Origin: Mesobacillus harenae
GTDB lineage: Bacteria; Bacillota; Bacilli; Bacillales; Cytobacillaceae
Direction: 5' to 3'
DNA length: 64,000 nucleotides
Assembly: GCF_013343715.1 (NCBI RefSeq)
Contig: NZ_JABUNR010000001.1
Location: 124,001 to 188,000, forward strand
Shown: positions 7,893-16,305 of the stretch, in pieces
Numbering within the stretch: position 1 is the stretch's first letter
Layout of the letters: each line of letters begins with the position of its first letter
The notes under the pieces: model-generated
Database searches by the model: none
What the model saw: the letters and a program-made list of their open reading frames with translations, nothing else
What the model was told of the DNA's origin: nothing
Program-made: the position numbers and the translations under genes

Positions 7893-9257
7893 ATGAAGCT
7901 GCAAACGAACTACTTAGGAACTGTCTATCAATTCACTTCCTTAAAAGATTTATTTGCGAAAGCGAACGAAGAAAAATCCGGGGACCGCTTAGCGGGATTA
8001 GCAGCTGAAACCGTTCAAGAACGAATTGCTGCAAAAGAAGTACTCAGTTATTTGACCCTTTCTGACATTCGTGAAAATCCCTTGCTGCCTCCTGAAGAGG
8101 ACGAGGTAACACGAATTATTGAGAGCCAAGTAAATGAACGAGTTTACCAATCTATTAAAAACTGGTCCGTGTCCGAACTGCGGGAATACATTTTAAGCAC
8201 ATTGACAACGGGTGAAGATTTAAAAAGGCTAAGCAGAGGCTTGAATAGTGAAATGATCGCAGCTGTAGCCAAACTCATGTCGAATCTTGATCTCGTTCAC
8301 GCCGCAAACAAAATTGAGATTTTAACAAAATGTAATATTACCATCGGTTATAAAGGAACGTTGCCTTCAAGGCTCCAGCCGAATCATCCGACCGATAATG
8401 TCCAGGGAATGATTGCCTCCCTAAAAGAAGGCTTGTCATATGGCATGGGTGATGCCGTTATCGGGATTAATCCAGTGGATGATTCTGTTGAAAGCGTCAA
8501 ACGATTGCTACATGCCACTCACGATTTTATTAACGAATGGGAAATCCCGACCCAGAACTGTGTGCTTGCACACGTTACTGCTCAAATGAAGGCAATTAAG
8601 CAAGGTGCACCAGCCGATATGATTTTCCAGAGCATTGCTGGGACAGAGACTGCGAATCGTTCATTTGGAATTTCCGCAGCTCTGCTTGATGAAGCGAACG
8701 AACTGGCAAGGACCCATGGTACAGGAACTGGCCCGCAGCGTCTATATTTTGAAACGGGTCAAGGATCTGAATTATCTGCAGAGGCTCATTTTGGAATCGA
8801 CCAGCAGACACTCGAATCCAGAAATTACGGATTTGCCCGTAAATATGATCCATATATCGTCAATACAGTCGTTGGTTTTATCGGCCCTGAGTATTTGTAT
8901 AACAATAAACAAGTTATTCGCGCAGGGCTAGAGGATCACTTCATGGGAAAAATGCATGGAATCCCAATGGGTGTTGATGTGTGTTATACAAACCACATCA
9001 AAGCAGATCAAAATGATATTGAGGATTTAGGCGTACTATTAACGGCTGCAGGTGTGAACTTCGTAATTGCGACCCCAATGGGCGACGATTGTATGCTGAA
9101 TTACCAGTCATTAAGCTACCACGATGTTGCCACACTTAGACAAACGATGAATAAGCGTCCATCCCCCATTTTTAGCGATTGGCTCGAGAAAATGGGCATT
9201 CTTGAAAACGGGCAGCTAAGCAAGATTGCTGGGGATCCGACCATTTTTTCGCGATAG
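7893..9257 (+). CDS. eutB: Ethanolamine ammonia-lyase large subunit EutB
   Basis: A 454-residue TIM-barrel subunit that, with EutC, converts ethanolamine to acetaldehyde and ammonia by an adenosylcobalamin radical mechanism. Recognisable family stretches are LSRGLNSEMIAAVAKLMSNL, LPSRLQPNHPTDN, SYGMGDAVIGINPVDDS, FQSIAGTETANRSFGI and HGIPMGVDVCYTNH. Length agrees with the family (about 453). The ATG at 7893, 8 bases after GGAGG, is preferred to the adjoining TTG. It is followed by eutC after 12 bases. Confidence 0.96.
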   Translation: MKLQTNYLGTVYQFTSLKDLFAKANEEKSGDRLAGLAAETVQERIAAKEVLSYLTLSDIRENPLLPPEEDEVTRIIESQVNERVYQSIKNWSVSELREYILSTLTTGEDLKRLSRGLNSEMIAAVAKLMSNLDLVHAANKIEILTKCNITIGYKGTLPSRLQPNHPTDNVQGMIASLKEGLSYGMGDAVIGINPVDDSVESVKRLLHATHDFINEWEIPTQNCVLAHVTAQMKAIKQGAPADMIFQSIAGTETANRSFGISAALLDEANELARTHGTGTGPQRLYFETGQGSELSAEAHFGIDQQTLESRNYGFARKYDPYIVNTVVGFIGPEYLYNNKQVIRAGLEDHFMGKMHGIPMGVDVCYTNHIKADQNDIEDLGVLLTAAGVNFVIATPMGDDCMLNYQSLSYHDVATLRQTMNKRPSPIFSDWLEKMGILENGQLSKIAGDPTIFSR

Positions 9258-9269
9258 GAGGGTAATAAA

Positions 9270-10337
9270 TTGAATCCTGAGCTAATTGAAAAAGTTACAC
9301 AGTTAATTGTCGAAAAACTGCAAGCGCAAAACGGCTCTGAAGCTAAGAAACCACAACAAAGTGATTTAACCGCACCAGAAGTGAAGCTTTGGGGCCCATC
9401 GTCAAGTTTAAAACCTAAAAGTGAAAAACTACAGCCCATAACTGTTTCTGACACAAAAGAGACAGTGAAATCGACCGGCCTTATTGAATTTCGAAGCTAT
9501 GCAGAGTCGAAGTCATCAAGTTCAGGTTCAAAGCCAGAGCCTAGCCCAAGAAAAGCCGCCCCTGTCACAATAGCGGAAGAGGATAATCCGAAGGCGGCTG
9601 AGCCAGTCTCCGGGATTGAGGATCCAAGTAATCCTGAGGAATTGGAAGACCTTATCAGCCAGACACCAGCCCGAATTGGCGTTGGCAGAGCAGGGCTGCG
9701 GCCTAAAACAAACACGTGGCTGAAATTCCGGTTCGATCATGCAGCTGCAGTGGATGCGGTTTATGGAGATGTAACCGATGAACTCTTAGATCGACTTGAT
9801 TTATTTAAAGTCGGCACGAGGGTTAGTGATAAAGAAGTGTACATCCGCCGCCCAGATTATGGCCGAAAGCTCTCAGATGAGGCATTGAAAACACTTGCTG
9901 AGAAATGTAAAAAGTCGCCAACCGTGCAAATTATTGTCTCAGATGGATTAAGCTCCAGTGCTATTGAGGAAAATGTTGAGGATGTTTACTTGTCTCTCAA
10001 ACAATCTCTAACAAGCTTAAACCTTGATACAGGCACTCCTTTTTATATTGAAAAGGGCAGGGTCGCGGTAATGGATGATATAGGTGAATTGCTTCAGCCG
10101 AAAGTAGTCGTTCTGCTGATCGGGGAACGCCCAGGCCTTGTCAGTGCTGAGTCATTAAGTGCGTATCTTTGTTATATGCCGAGAAGAGGCACGATCGAAG
10201 CAGACCGGATGGTTATTTCAAATATCCATAAAGGCGGTATCCCCCCAGTTGAAGCGGGTGCATATATCGGAACCATTGTTCAGAAAATATTAAAATATGA
10301 AGCTAGCGGCGTGTCGCTTGTTCAAAAGGAAAGCTAG
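9270..10337 (+). CDS. eutC: Ethanolamine ammonia-lyase small subunit EutC with long tagged N-terminal extension
   Basis: A 355-residue protein, against about 295 for enterobacterial EutC. The catalytic, cobalamin-binding core starts near residue 128 (PARIGVGRAGLRPKT) and continues to VEAGAYIGTIVQKIL. Before it lie an amphipathic helix (residues 1-20, MNPELIEKVTQLIVEKLQAQ) of the encapsulation-peptide type and about 105 residues of Ser/Pro/Glu/Lys-rich, probably disordered linker. The helix would target the lyase into the microcompartment. The TTG start follows a GGAGGG site. The extension is in the same frame with normal codon use, so it is real coding sequence. Confidence 0.93.
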   Translation: MNPELIEKVTQLIVEKLQAQNGSEAKKPQQSDLTAPEVKLWGPSSSLKPKSEKLQPITVSDTKETVKSTGLIEFRSYAESKSSSSGSKPEPSPRKAAPVTIAEEDNPKAAEPVSGIEDPSNPEELEDLISQTPARIGVGRAGLRPKTNTWLKFRFDHAAAVDAVYGDVTDELLDRLDLFKVGTRVSDKEVYIRRPDYGRKLSDEALKTLAEKCKKSPTVQIIVSDGLSSSAIEENVEDVYLSLKQSLTSLNLDTGTPFYIEKGRVAVMDDIGELLQPKVVVLLIGERPGLVSAESLSAYLCYMPRRGTIEADRMVISNIHKGGIPPVEAGAYIGTIVQKILKYEASGVSLVQKES

Positions 10338-10348
10338 GGGGGATTAGT

Positions 10349-11002
10349 TTGGCTTTAGAACGAATTTATGCTGATATATTGGCAGTTCGCATCATTCCAA
10401 ATGTTGACCCGGATCTGGCCAAGCAATTTAACCTTGAAGGGCACCACAGAAGCCTGGGGATCTTTACCTCAACTGTCGATGATATTGGCTATACGGCCCT
10501 TGATGAAGCAACAAAACGGGCAGACGTTGAAGTAGTTTACGCTCGGTCCTTCTATGCCGGTTCAGGCAATGCTTCAGGCCCTTTATCAGGAGAAATGATT
10601 GGAATCCTTGCAGGGCCATCTCCTGATGAGGTGATCAGCGGCATTGATGCCGTCCGGCAAACAGCTGAATCGGGAGCTTTTTTCGAAGCTCTTGACCAGG
10701 AAAAAACACATGCACTTTACGCCCACGTCGTTTCAAGTACAGGCTCCTATCTATCTAAGGAAGCTGGCATAAGAAGCGGCGAGCCCATCGCCTATTTAAT
10801 CGCTCCACCTTTAGAAGCGATTTATGGCATGGACGCGGCGATGAAGGCAGCTGATGTTAAGCTAGTTAAGTTTTTCGGACCGCCATCTGAAACCAACTTT
10901 GGCGGTGGCCTGCTGACAGGTTCACAATCAGCATGCCAAGCAGCAGCCGATGCTTTCCGCGATGCGATTATTGATATTTCGGAAAAGCCGATTAAGTATT
11001 AA
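10349..11002 (+). CDS. eutL: Tandem-domain shell protein EutL
   Basis: A 217-residue protein with two circularly permuted BMC domains, the trimeric pseudohexamer EutL/PduB-like class whose pores can open and close. Family words are IIPNVDPDLAKQF, YARSFYAGSGNASGPLSGE, and in the second half GPPSETNFGGGLLTGSQSAC. It supplies facet tiles through which larger molecules such as cofactors may pass. The TTG start follows GGGGGGATTAG closely after the eutC stop. Length matches EutL (about 219). Confidence 0.94.
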   Translation: MALERIYADILAVRIIPNVDPDLAKQFNLEGHHRSLGIFTSTVDDIGYTALDEATKRADVEVVYARSFYAGSGNASGPLSGEMIGILAGPSPDEVISGIDAVRQTAESGAFFEALDQEKTHALYAHVVSSTGSYLSKEAGIRSGEPIAYLIAPPLEAIYGMDAAMKAADVKLVKFFGPPSETNFGGGLLTGSQSACQAAADAFRDAIIDISEKPIKY

Positions 11003-11028
11003 ATTTTACAGCAAAGGAGGGTGTTTAC

Positions 11029-12567
11029 GTGCACCTTGATCAAGATCTCCAATCCATACAAGAAATGCGAGATGCCGTCAAGCGGGCAAAAGAAGCACAG
11101 CTGGAATACATGTCCTATTCACAAGAACAAGTGGATAAAATTGTTAAGCTTACAGCAGAAGCTGCCTATGCAAAATCACTAGAGCTCGCGCAAATGGCAG
11201 TACAAGAAACAGGCATGGGGATTGTCGAACATAAAAAAATCAAGAACGAAGTCGGTTCCATGGCTGTCTATGAATCTATAAAAGATGAAAAAACAGTTGG
11301 AATTATAAAAGAGGACCGCGTCAACAAAGTAACCGAGGTTGCTTATCCATATGGAGTAGTTGCTGGAATTATCCCAACAACGAACCCGACCTCGACAGCA
11401 ATTTTTAAAGCATTAATTTCTTTAAAAACTAGAAATGCAATAGTCGTCAGCCCCCACCCGCGCGCAGTTAATTGCACTGTAGAAGCGTTGAAGATTTGTC
11501 AGGAAGCAGCCGTTAAAGCAGGCGCTCCTGAAGGGCTGATTGGCTGGATCTCAAAGCCATCAATGGCAGCTACAAATGAATTAATGAAGCACCGTGATGT
11601 GAATGTTATTTTAGCAACCGGCGGAGGTGCTTTAGTTCGTGCTGCTTACAGCTCAGGCAAGCCTGCCTATGGAGTAGGACCAGGGAATGTTCCTTGTTAC
11701 ATTGAGAAAACGGCAAACGTTGCTAAAGCAGCAGCGATGATTGTGGATAGTAAGTCGTTCGATCACGGTACTATTTGTGCTACAGAGCAAGCTCTAGTAA
11801 TCGACCGAAATGTTCAGCAAATGGCGATTCGCGAATTGCGGAACAATGGTGCTTACCTGCTGAACGAGGAAGAAAAAGCTTTAGTGGCCAAAACGATTTC
11901 TCCTTCACCAGGCTATCTGAATCCTGCCATTGTAGGACAAAGTGCAGTGAAAATTGCTGAAATGGCTGGTGTTTCGGTACCCGCTGAAACAAGGGTGCTA
12001 ATCGCTGAGGAGACAAGGGTCGGTAAAGACGTGCCGTTTTCGATTGAAAAACTTTCGCCTGTATTTGCATTGTATACAGCTGATACCTATGCGGAAGCAA
12101 AAGACTACTGCACAAAGCTTTTGAACCTTGGCGGCAGAGGCCATAGTTTGTCCCTTCATACCAATGATGATGCCGTTGCCAAAGATTTCGCTCTTGAAAT
12201 GCCTGTATCAAGGTTAATGGTGAATACACTGTCATCTATAGGTGCGGTAGGAGCAACAACAGGCTTAATGCCATCCTTAACCCTGGGCTGCGGCTCTTAC
12301 GGAGGCAATATTACCTCCGATAATGTAACGGCACGCCATCTGATTAATATTAAAAGAATGGCTTATGGAATCAAGGAAGTCTCCATCCCTAAACCGTCAG
12401 CATCGTTTGCAGCTTCCGCACCAGCAGCGGAAGCTAAAGGCGGCACTAATGATGTGGAAAAGATCGTTGACCAAGTACTAAAACAGGTAGAGCCAAATGG
12501 CGAGGTCGATGCGAAAGCAATTGCTGAAATGGTGAATCAAGTTATTAAAAAATATCAAACCAACTAA
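11029..12567 (+). CDS. eutE: Acetylating acetaldehyde dehydrogenase EutE with C-terminal tag
   Basis: A 512-residue CoA-dependent aldehyde dehydrogenase that oxidises acetaldehyde to acetyl-CoA with NAD+. The catalytic cysteine is Cys250 in DHGTICATEQ; the cofactor region contains GIIPTTNPTSTAIFKA and ILATGGGALVRAAY. The C-terminus is unusual: after an alanine-rich linker (from about residue 455) come two short amphipathic helices (DVEKIVDQVLKQV and AKAIAEMVNQVIKKY) resembling encapsulation peptides, whereas enterobacterial EutE carries its tag at the N-terminus. GTG start with a strong GGAGGG site. No dedicated alcohol dehydrogenase (EutG) accompanies it. Confidence 0.94.
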   Translation: MHLDQDLQSIQEMRDAVKRAKEAQLEYMSYSQEQVDKIVKLTAEAAYAKSLELAQMAVQETGMGIVEHKKIKNEVGSMAVYESIKDEKTVGIIKEDRVNKVTEVAYPYGVVAGIIPTTNPTSTAIFKALISLKTRNAIVVSPHPRAVNCTVEALKICQEAAVKAGAPEGLIGWISKPSMAATNELMKHRDVNVILATGGGALVRAAYSSGKPAYGVGPGNVPCYIEKTANVAKAAAMIVDSKSFDHGTICATEQALVIDRNVQQMAIRELRNNGAYLLNEEEKALVAKTISPSPGYLNPAIVGQSAVKIAEMAGVSVPAETRVLIAEETRVGKDVPFSIEKLSPVFALYTADTYAEAKDYCTKLLNLGGRGHSLSLHTNDDAVAKDFALEMPVSRLMVNTLSSIGAVGATTGLMPSLTLGCGSYGGNITSDNVTARHLINIKRMAYGIKEVSIPKPSASFAASAPAAEAKGGTNDVEKIVDQVLKQVEPNGEVDAKAIAEMVNQVIKKYQTN

Positions 12568-12582
12568 TAGGAGGAAATTAAA

Positions 12583-12879
12583 ATGAGCAGAGAATTAACA
12601 GCATTAGGAATGATTGAAACTAAAGGTCTAGTAGCATCGGTAGAAGCAGCGGATGCAATGGTAAAGGCAGCAAACGTACATTTAGTCGGAAAAGTTCACG
12701 TCGGCGGCGGAATCGTAACAGTTCTTGTACGCGGTGATGTAGGAGCAGTAAAAGCAGCGACTGATGCAGGTGCAGCAGCAGCTCAGCGTGTTGGAGAACT
12801 TATGTCTGTCCATGTAATCCCACGCCCACATAACGAATTAGAAAGCATTTTACCAAAGTTGAGCGTTGAACAGCAATAA
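12583..12879 (+). CDS. eutM: Major hexameric shell protein EutM (PduA type)
   Basis: A canonical 98-residue BMC domain: [20 protein letters not shown] at the N-terminus, [21 protein letters not shown] in the middle and [12 protein letters not shown] at the end. Such proteins are the most abundant facet tiles and carry the small-metabolite pores. Very good ribosome site (GGAGGAAATTAAA). It lies 15 bases after eutE. A second, tailed paralogue occurs at 14515. Confidence 0.95.
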   Translation: MSRELTALGMIETKGLVASVEAADAMVKAANVHLVGKVHVGGGIVTVLVRGDVGAVKAATDAGAAAAQRVGELMSVHVIPRPHNELESILPKLSVEQQ

Positions 12880-12910
12880 AAAATAGTTTACTAAGTTAGG
12901 AGCATGAAAC

Positions 12911-13567
12911 ATGAATAATCAAGCCATTCAATCGATTGTGGAGGAAGTTGTTTCACGGTTAACAGGAACATCTGCGCAACATTATTCGATCCCAATGGCT
13001 GTTTCTGCTCGGCATTGCCATTTAAGCCAAAGCGACCTGGAAGCCTTGTTTGGCAAGGGGTATGAGCTGACGAAAAAAGCTGACTTATCACAGCCAGGCC
13101 AATTTGCGGCAAATGAAACTATTACCATCGTGGGACCAAGAGGGAGCATTGAAAAAGTGCGCATTCTTGGTCCTGCGCGTAATATGACTCAAGTAGAAGT
13201 CAGCCAAACAGATTCAGTAAAACTTGGCGTGAAAACTCCATTAAGAGAATCTGGAGATATAAAAGGTTCCGCCCCTATCACGGTTGTTGGACCGAAGGGA
13301 AGCTTATATAAAACGGAAGGTTTAATCGTTGCCCAGGCTCATATTCATATGACTCCTAAGGATGCCGAGCAATTTGGCGTTGAAAATGGAGAATATGTAA
13401 AAGTAGAGACGGGCGGGGACAGACCTGTCACCCTTGGGAAGGTGTTAATTCGTGTTTCTCCCAGGTACAAGCTGGAAATGCATGTCGATACAGACGAAGC
13501 CAATGCAGGTTTTATCACCGGAAAGACAAAGGGGAAACTTGTTAAAAACGAGGGATTAACAGGATGA
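12911..13567 (+). CDS. pduL: PduL-type phosphotransacylase
   Basis: A 218-residue protein with two PduL beta-barrel repeats and the zinc-binding histidine patterns SARHCHLS (about residue 32) and AQAHIHMTP (about 139). PduL converts acetyl-CoA plus phosphate to acetyl-phosphate and CoA, recycling CoA inside the compartment. It replaces the unrelated EutD/Pta enzyme of enterobacteria. Residues 1-18 (MNNQAIQSIVEEVVSRLT) form an amphipathic encapsulation-type helix. The stop overlaps the next start by 4 bases. Confidence 0.93.
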   Translation: MNNQAIQSIVEEVVSRLTGTSAQHYSIPMAVSARHCHLSQSDLEALFGKGYELTKKADLSQPGQFAANETITIVGPRGSIEKVRILGPARNMTQVEVSQTDSVKLGVKTPLRESGDIKGSAPITVVGPKGSLYKTEGLIVAQAHIHMTPKDAEQFGVENGEYVKVETGGDRPVTLGKVLIRVSPRYKLEMHVDTDEANAGFITGKTKGKLVKNEGLTG

Positions 13568-14232
13568 GAGATCGCGATATCATTGAACAAATCGTGAGAG
13601 AAGTGATCGAACAGCTTTCCGTTAAGGAAGAAACCTCAAAACCAACTCTCCTCGTTATCGGAGATACATCGTTCATTGAACCTAAACTATTATCGATGAT
13701 GAATGAAAATTGGAATACAATCCGCGATGAGACACATGAAGATCTAGAATTAGCTAAGATCGATAAAGTTCTATTCTTGCATGCGACCCAGGATTTACTG
13801 GCAAAAGGTGCACTAGGTCTGTTCGACACACTCGAAAGTAAATTGCTTTCACGCTGTCTAGTCGAAGCCATTCCAGTATCAATTGTTCCAACCGTCTATT
13901 TACAGGATTATATATTAGAAGCTAATCACCCAAAAAATAGTGCCTATGTATCACAAATAATTGGATATAAGGATAGCTTATTAAAATTTGGTGTAAAGCT
14001 CGAAAGTTTTGAAAAAGCAATTTTTAAAAAGAATGATCCAGTTTCAGCAGCAAAAGGGAACTTCTCGACTGTTGTAAAAAAGAAGCTGTTAACCGAAAGA
14101 GATATTAAAGATGCACAAGAGGAACAAATAGTGGTCGATCGATCTACTATTATTACACCTTTAGCACATGACACAGCAAGGCAATTAGGGAAAATCATCA
14201 AGGTAATTGAGTCAAAAGGGGCGAATGCGTAA
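13564..14232 (+). CDS. Unassigned microcompartment-associated protein with N-terminal encapsulation helix
   Basis: A 222-residue protein that starts with an amphipathic helix (RDRDIIEQIVREVIEQL) very like the tags on EutC and PduL in this operon. It continues with a strand-rich LLVIGD stretch (about 29-34), a mainly helical body and a C-terminal VVDRSTIITPLAHDTARQLG. I do not recognise a catalytic motif. Firmicute eut loci commonly carry an uncharacterised protein at this place between pduL and eutN, and this is probably that family. The gene overlaps both neighbours (ATGA-type junctions), so it is translated with them and is probably a lumen protein. Confidence 0.8.
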   Translation: MRDRDIIEQIVREVIEQLSVKEETSKPTLLVIGDTSFIEPKLLSMMNENWNTIRDETHEDLELAKIDKVLFLHATQDLLAKGALGLFDTLESKLLSRCLVEAIPVSIVPTVYLQDYILEANHPKNSAYVSQIIGYKDSLLKFGVKLESFEKAIFKKNDPVSAAKGNFSTVVKKKLLTERDIKDAQEEQIVVDRSTIITPLAHDTARQLGKIIKVIESKGANA

Positions 14233-14522
14233 TGGAAATGGGCACAGTGATTGGAAATGTATGGGCTACCAGGAAAGAGGATGATTTGCGGGGATTAAAA
14301 TTTTTAATTGTTGAACCTGAAATGCCTGGCCGAACTCCTGCTGGAGCCCCGTTTGTTGCAGTCGATCGAATTGGTGCCGGTTTTGGTGACCAAGTGCTTG
14401 TCACCCGCGGAAGTGCCGCTTCAAATATGTCCAATGATTTTAAATTGCCTATTGATGCCCTCATAATCGGGATTATTGATTCCATTGATGTTGAAAAAAA
14501 AGAGGTGAACGACCGTGGCTAG
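14232..14522 (+). CDS. eutN: Vertex protein EutN (CcmL family)
   Basis: A 96-residue pentameric vertex (BMC-P) protein: GTVIGNVWATRKEDDLRGLK, FVAVDRIGAGFGDQVLVTRGSAA and ALIIGIIDSIDV are diagnostic. It caps the corners of the polyhedral shell. It overlaps the upstream gene by one base and the following BMC gene by 8 bases, showing tight translational coupling. Confidence 0.95.
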   Translation: MEMGTVIGNVWATRKEDDLRGLKFLIVEPEMPGRTPAGAPFVAVDRIGAGFGDQVLVTRGSAASNMSNDFKLPIDALIIGIIDSIDVEKKEVNDRG

Positions 14523-14883
14523 AGCGTTAGGAATGATTGAAACAAGAGGATTAATCGGCTCCATCGAAGCTGCTGATGCAATGCTGAAATCAGCTTATGT
14601 AACATTAGTAAAGCAAGAAAAAATTGATGCTGCTCTCGTAACTGTGCTGGTACAAGGCGACGTCAGTGCCGTTCAAGCAGCTGTTGAAGCTGGCAAAGAG
14701 GCAGCAGCAAGAGTTGGCGAACTGGTTTCGGCCCACGTTATTCCGCATCCTGATGAATCTATCAAGGATATTTTATTTAAAGCGGAAGTGGTAAAGGAAC
14801 CTGTCATCAAAAAAGCAGTTCCAGCCAAAGCGGAGACTCCGAAGGCGAACAAAGACAAAACCAAGCCTGAAGAAGAAAAATAA
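14515..14883 (+). CDS. Second BMC shell protein with charged C-terminal tail (EutK-like position)
   Basis: Residues 1-85 are a normal BMC domain (ALGMIETRGLIGSIEAADAM through VSAHVIPHPDES). Residues 90-122 form a Lys/Glu/Ala/Pro-rich tail that looks disordered. Compared with EutM, the domain has YVTLVKQEKIDAALVTVLVQGD at the pore-strand region, lacking the glycine-rich pore loop GGG. EutK of enterobacteria also has a tail, but a folded one, so the name eutK is not applied. GTG start inside the eutN end. It may be a minor tile that recruits other partners. Confidence 0.9.
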   Translation: MARALGMIETRGLIGSIEAADAMLKSAYVTLVKQEKIDAALVTVLVQGDVSAVQAAVEAGKEAAARVGELVSAHVIPHPDESIKDILFKAEVVKEPVIKKAVPAKAETPKANKDKTKPEEEK

Positions 14884-14928
14884 ACTCCATATACATTTGA
14901 AGCCTAACCTATGGAACGGAGGAGAATA

Positions 14929-15879
14929 ATGGCTTTTACCCGCAGAAAAATCGCTGTCATCGGGTCAGGATTTACCGGTGCAACGGCCGCTCTGATGATG
15001 GCCCAAAAAGAACTGGGAGATGTCGTACTAGTCGACATCCCTTCACAAACTAATCCGACAAAAGGGAAGGCCCTTGATATGCTTCAGGCAGGCCCTGTCC
15101 AAGGATTTAACGCAAAGATCAAGGGAACATCTAGTTATGAAGACATTCAAGATGCCGACCTAGTGCTGATCACTGCAGGCCTTCCTAGAAAACCTGGGAT
15201 GAGCCGGGATGATCTGGTTGCAACAAATGAAAAAATCATGATCGATGTCTCAGAAAATATAAAAAAGTATGCACCAAACAGCTTTATCATTGTGCTGAGC
15301 AATCCAGTCGATGCCATGACCTACGTTTGCTACAAGACAACTGGCTTCCCGAAAAACCGTGTGATCGGGCAGTCAGGAGTTTTGGACACAGCTCGTTTTA
15401 ACACGTTTGTTGCAGAGGAACTGAATGTGTCTATTGAGGATATTTCCGGTTTCGTATTAGGCGGCCATGGAGATGACATGGTTCCTTTAGTACGCTATTC
15501 TTATGCAGGCGGGATTCCACTCGAAAAGATCCTTCCAGCAGAAAAAATTCAAGAGATCGTCAACAGGACAAGAAAAGGCGGCGGTGAAATCGTGAACCTG
15601 CTTGGCCAGGGCAGTGCCTATTACGCGCCAGCTGCTTCCATGGTTGAAATGGCAGAAGCGATCTTAAAGGATAAGAAACGAATCCTGCCATCAATCGCTT
15701 ACCTTGAAGGCGAATACGGCTATAATGACGTATATCTCGGTGTCCCAACCATTCTTGGCGGGAACGGAATCGAAAGTGTTATTGAAATTCCATTATCTGA
15801 CGAAGAAAAAGCAGCTCTTGATCAATCGATCCAGTCGGTAAGGAACGTCATGACCATTTTACAGACAGCTAAAGCATAA
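14929..15879 (+). CDS. mdh: Malate dehydrogenase at the end of the eut operon
   Basis: A 316-residue NAD-dependent malate dehydrogenase of the LDH-like type: GSGFTGA nucleotide loop (12-18), substrate-specifying Arg87 in [12 protein letters not shown] (arginine indicates oxaloacetate and not pyruvate), Arg93, Asp153, Arg156 and catalytic His180 in [14 protein letters not shown]. It closely resembles Bacillus citric-acid-cycle Mdh. The ATG at 14929 is preferred to one at 14911 because GGAGGAG lies between them. It is 45 bases after the last shell gene, before the operon terminator. No encapsulation helix is visible, so it probably acts in the cytosol. In Bacillus mdh usually follows citZ-icd, so this location is unusual. 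Confidence 0.9.
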   Translation: MAFTRRKIAVIGSGFTGATAALMMAQKELGDVVLVDIPSQTNPTKGKALDMLQAGPVQGFNAKIKGTSSYEDIQDADLVLITAGLPRKPGMSRDDLVATNEKIMIDVSENIKKYAPNSFIIVLSNPVDAMTYVCYKTTGFPKNRVIGQSGVLDTARFNTFVAEELNVSIEDISGFVLGGHGDDMVPLVRYSYAGGIPLEKILPAEKIQEIVNRTRKGGGEIVNLLGQGSAYYAPAASMVEMAEAILKDKKRILPSIAYLEGEYGYNDVYLGVPTILGGNGIESVIEIPLSDEEKAALDQSIQSVRNVMTILQTAKA

Positions 15880-15907
15880 AAAGTACGTATACTAATAGGA
15901 AAAAACT

Positions 15908-15939
15908 AAGGCAGCAGAGAGAATTTGCTGCCTTTTTTT
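15908..15939 (+). terminator. Terminator of the eut operon
   Basis: AAGGCAGCA pairs with TGCTGCCTT across a short loop, followed by seven T's. It lies 28 bases after the malate dehydrogenase stop. Confidence 0.92.
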
Positions 15940-15972
15940 CTATGGGAATTTGCAGCTTAGCTGAGATTAAAA

Positions 15973-16060
15973 GCCACCTTTAGAAAAAATAAGAGGTAGG
16001 ATTGCTGCAAGATATAGAATCCTAGGTTAGGCTGCCACTGTGCACGGTTTTTAAAGGTGG
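15973..16060 (+). other. Potentially structured intergenic RNA
   Basis: CCACCTTTA (15974-15982) and TAAAGGTGG (16052-16060) form a perfect 9-base closing stem around about 70 bases, inside which TAGGATT (15997-16003) and AATCCTA (16018-16024) form a second perfect stem. No T-tract follows, so this is not a simple terminator. The remaining intergenic DNA to 16255 shows nothing recognisable. Confidence 0.3.
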
Positions 16061-16255
16061 AAATGGCCGATTTGGCTCTTTATCTATCATAAAATCAGTT
16101 TTATCGATCCATGATTTTAATTTATTGAAAAACCTGTGTCAGAGTGGTGAAATTGCCCATTATATGGAATGGGTAAACTGTTACTTCATGCTGATATCAT
16201 TGCGGTTATCTTGTTTCTCGCTTACAGATGAATAAGTATAGAGGAAAATCGTTAC

Positions 16256-16290
16256 AAAAAAGAGACACCGGAAACTTTTCCGATGTCGTC
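16256..16290 (-). terminator. Terminator of the DUF305 gene
   Basis: Read on the minus strand, GACATCGGAAA pairs with TTTCCGGTGTC and is followed by CTCTTTTTT. It lies 16 bases beyond the stop codon of the gene at 16306. Confidence 0.8.
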
Positions 16291-16305
16291 TTTAACTTAT
16301 AACTT

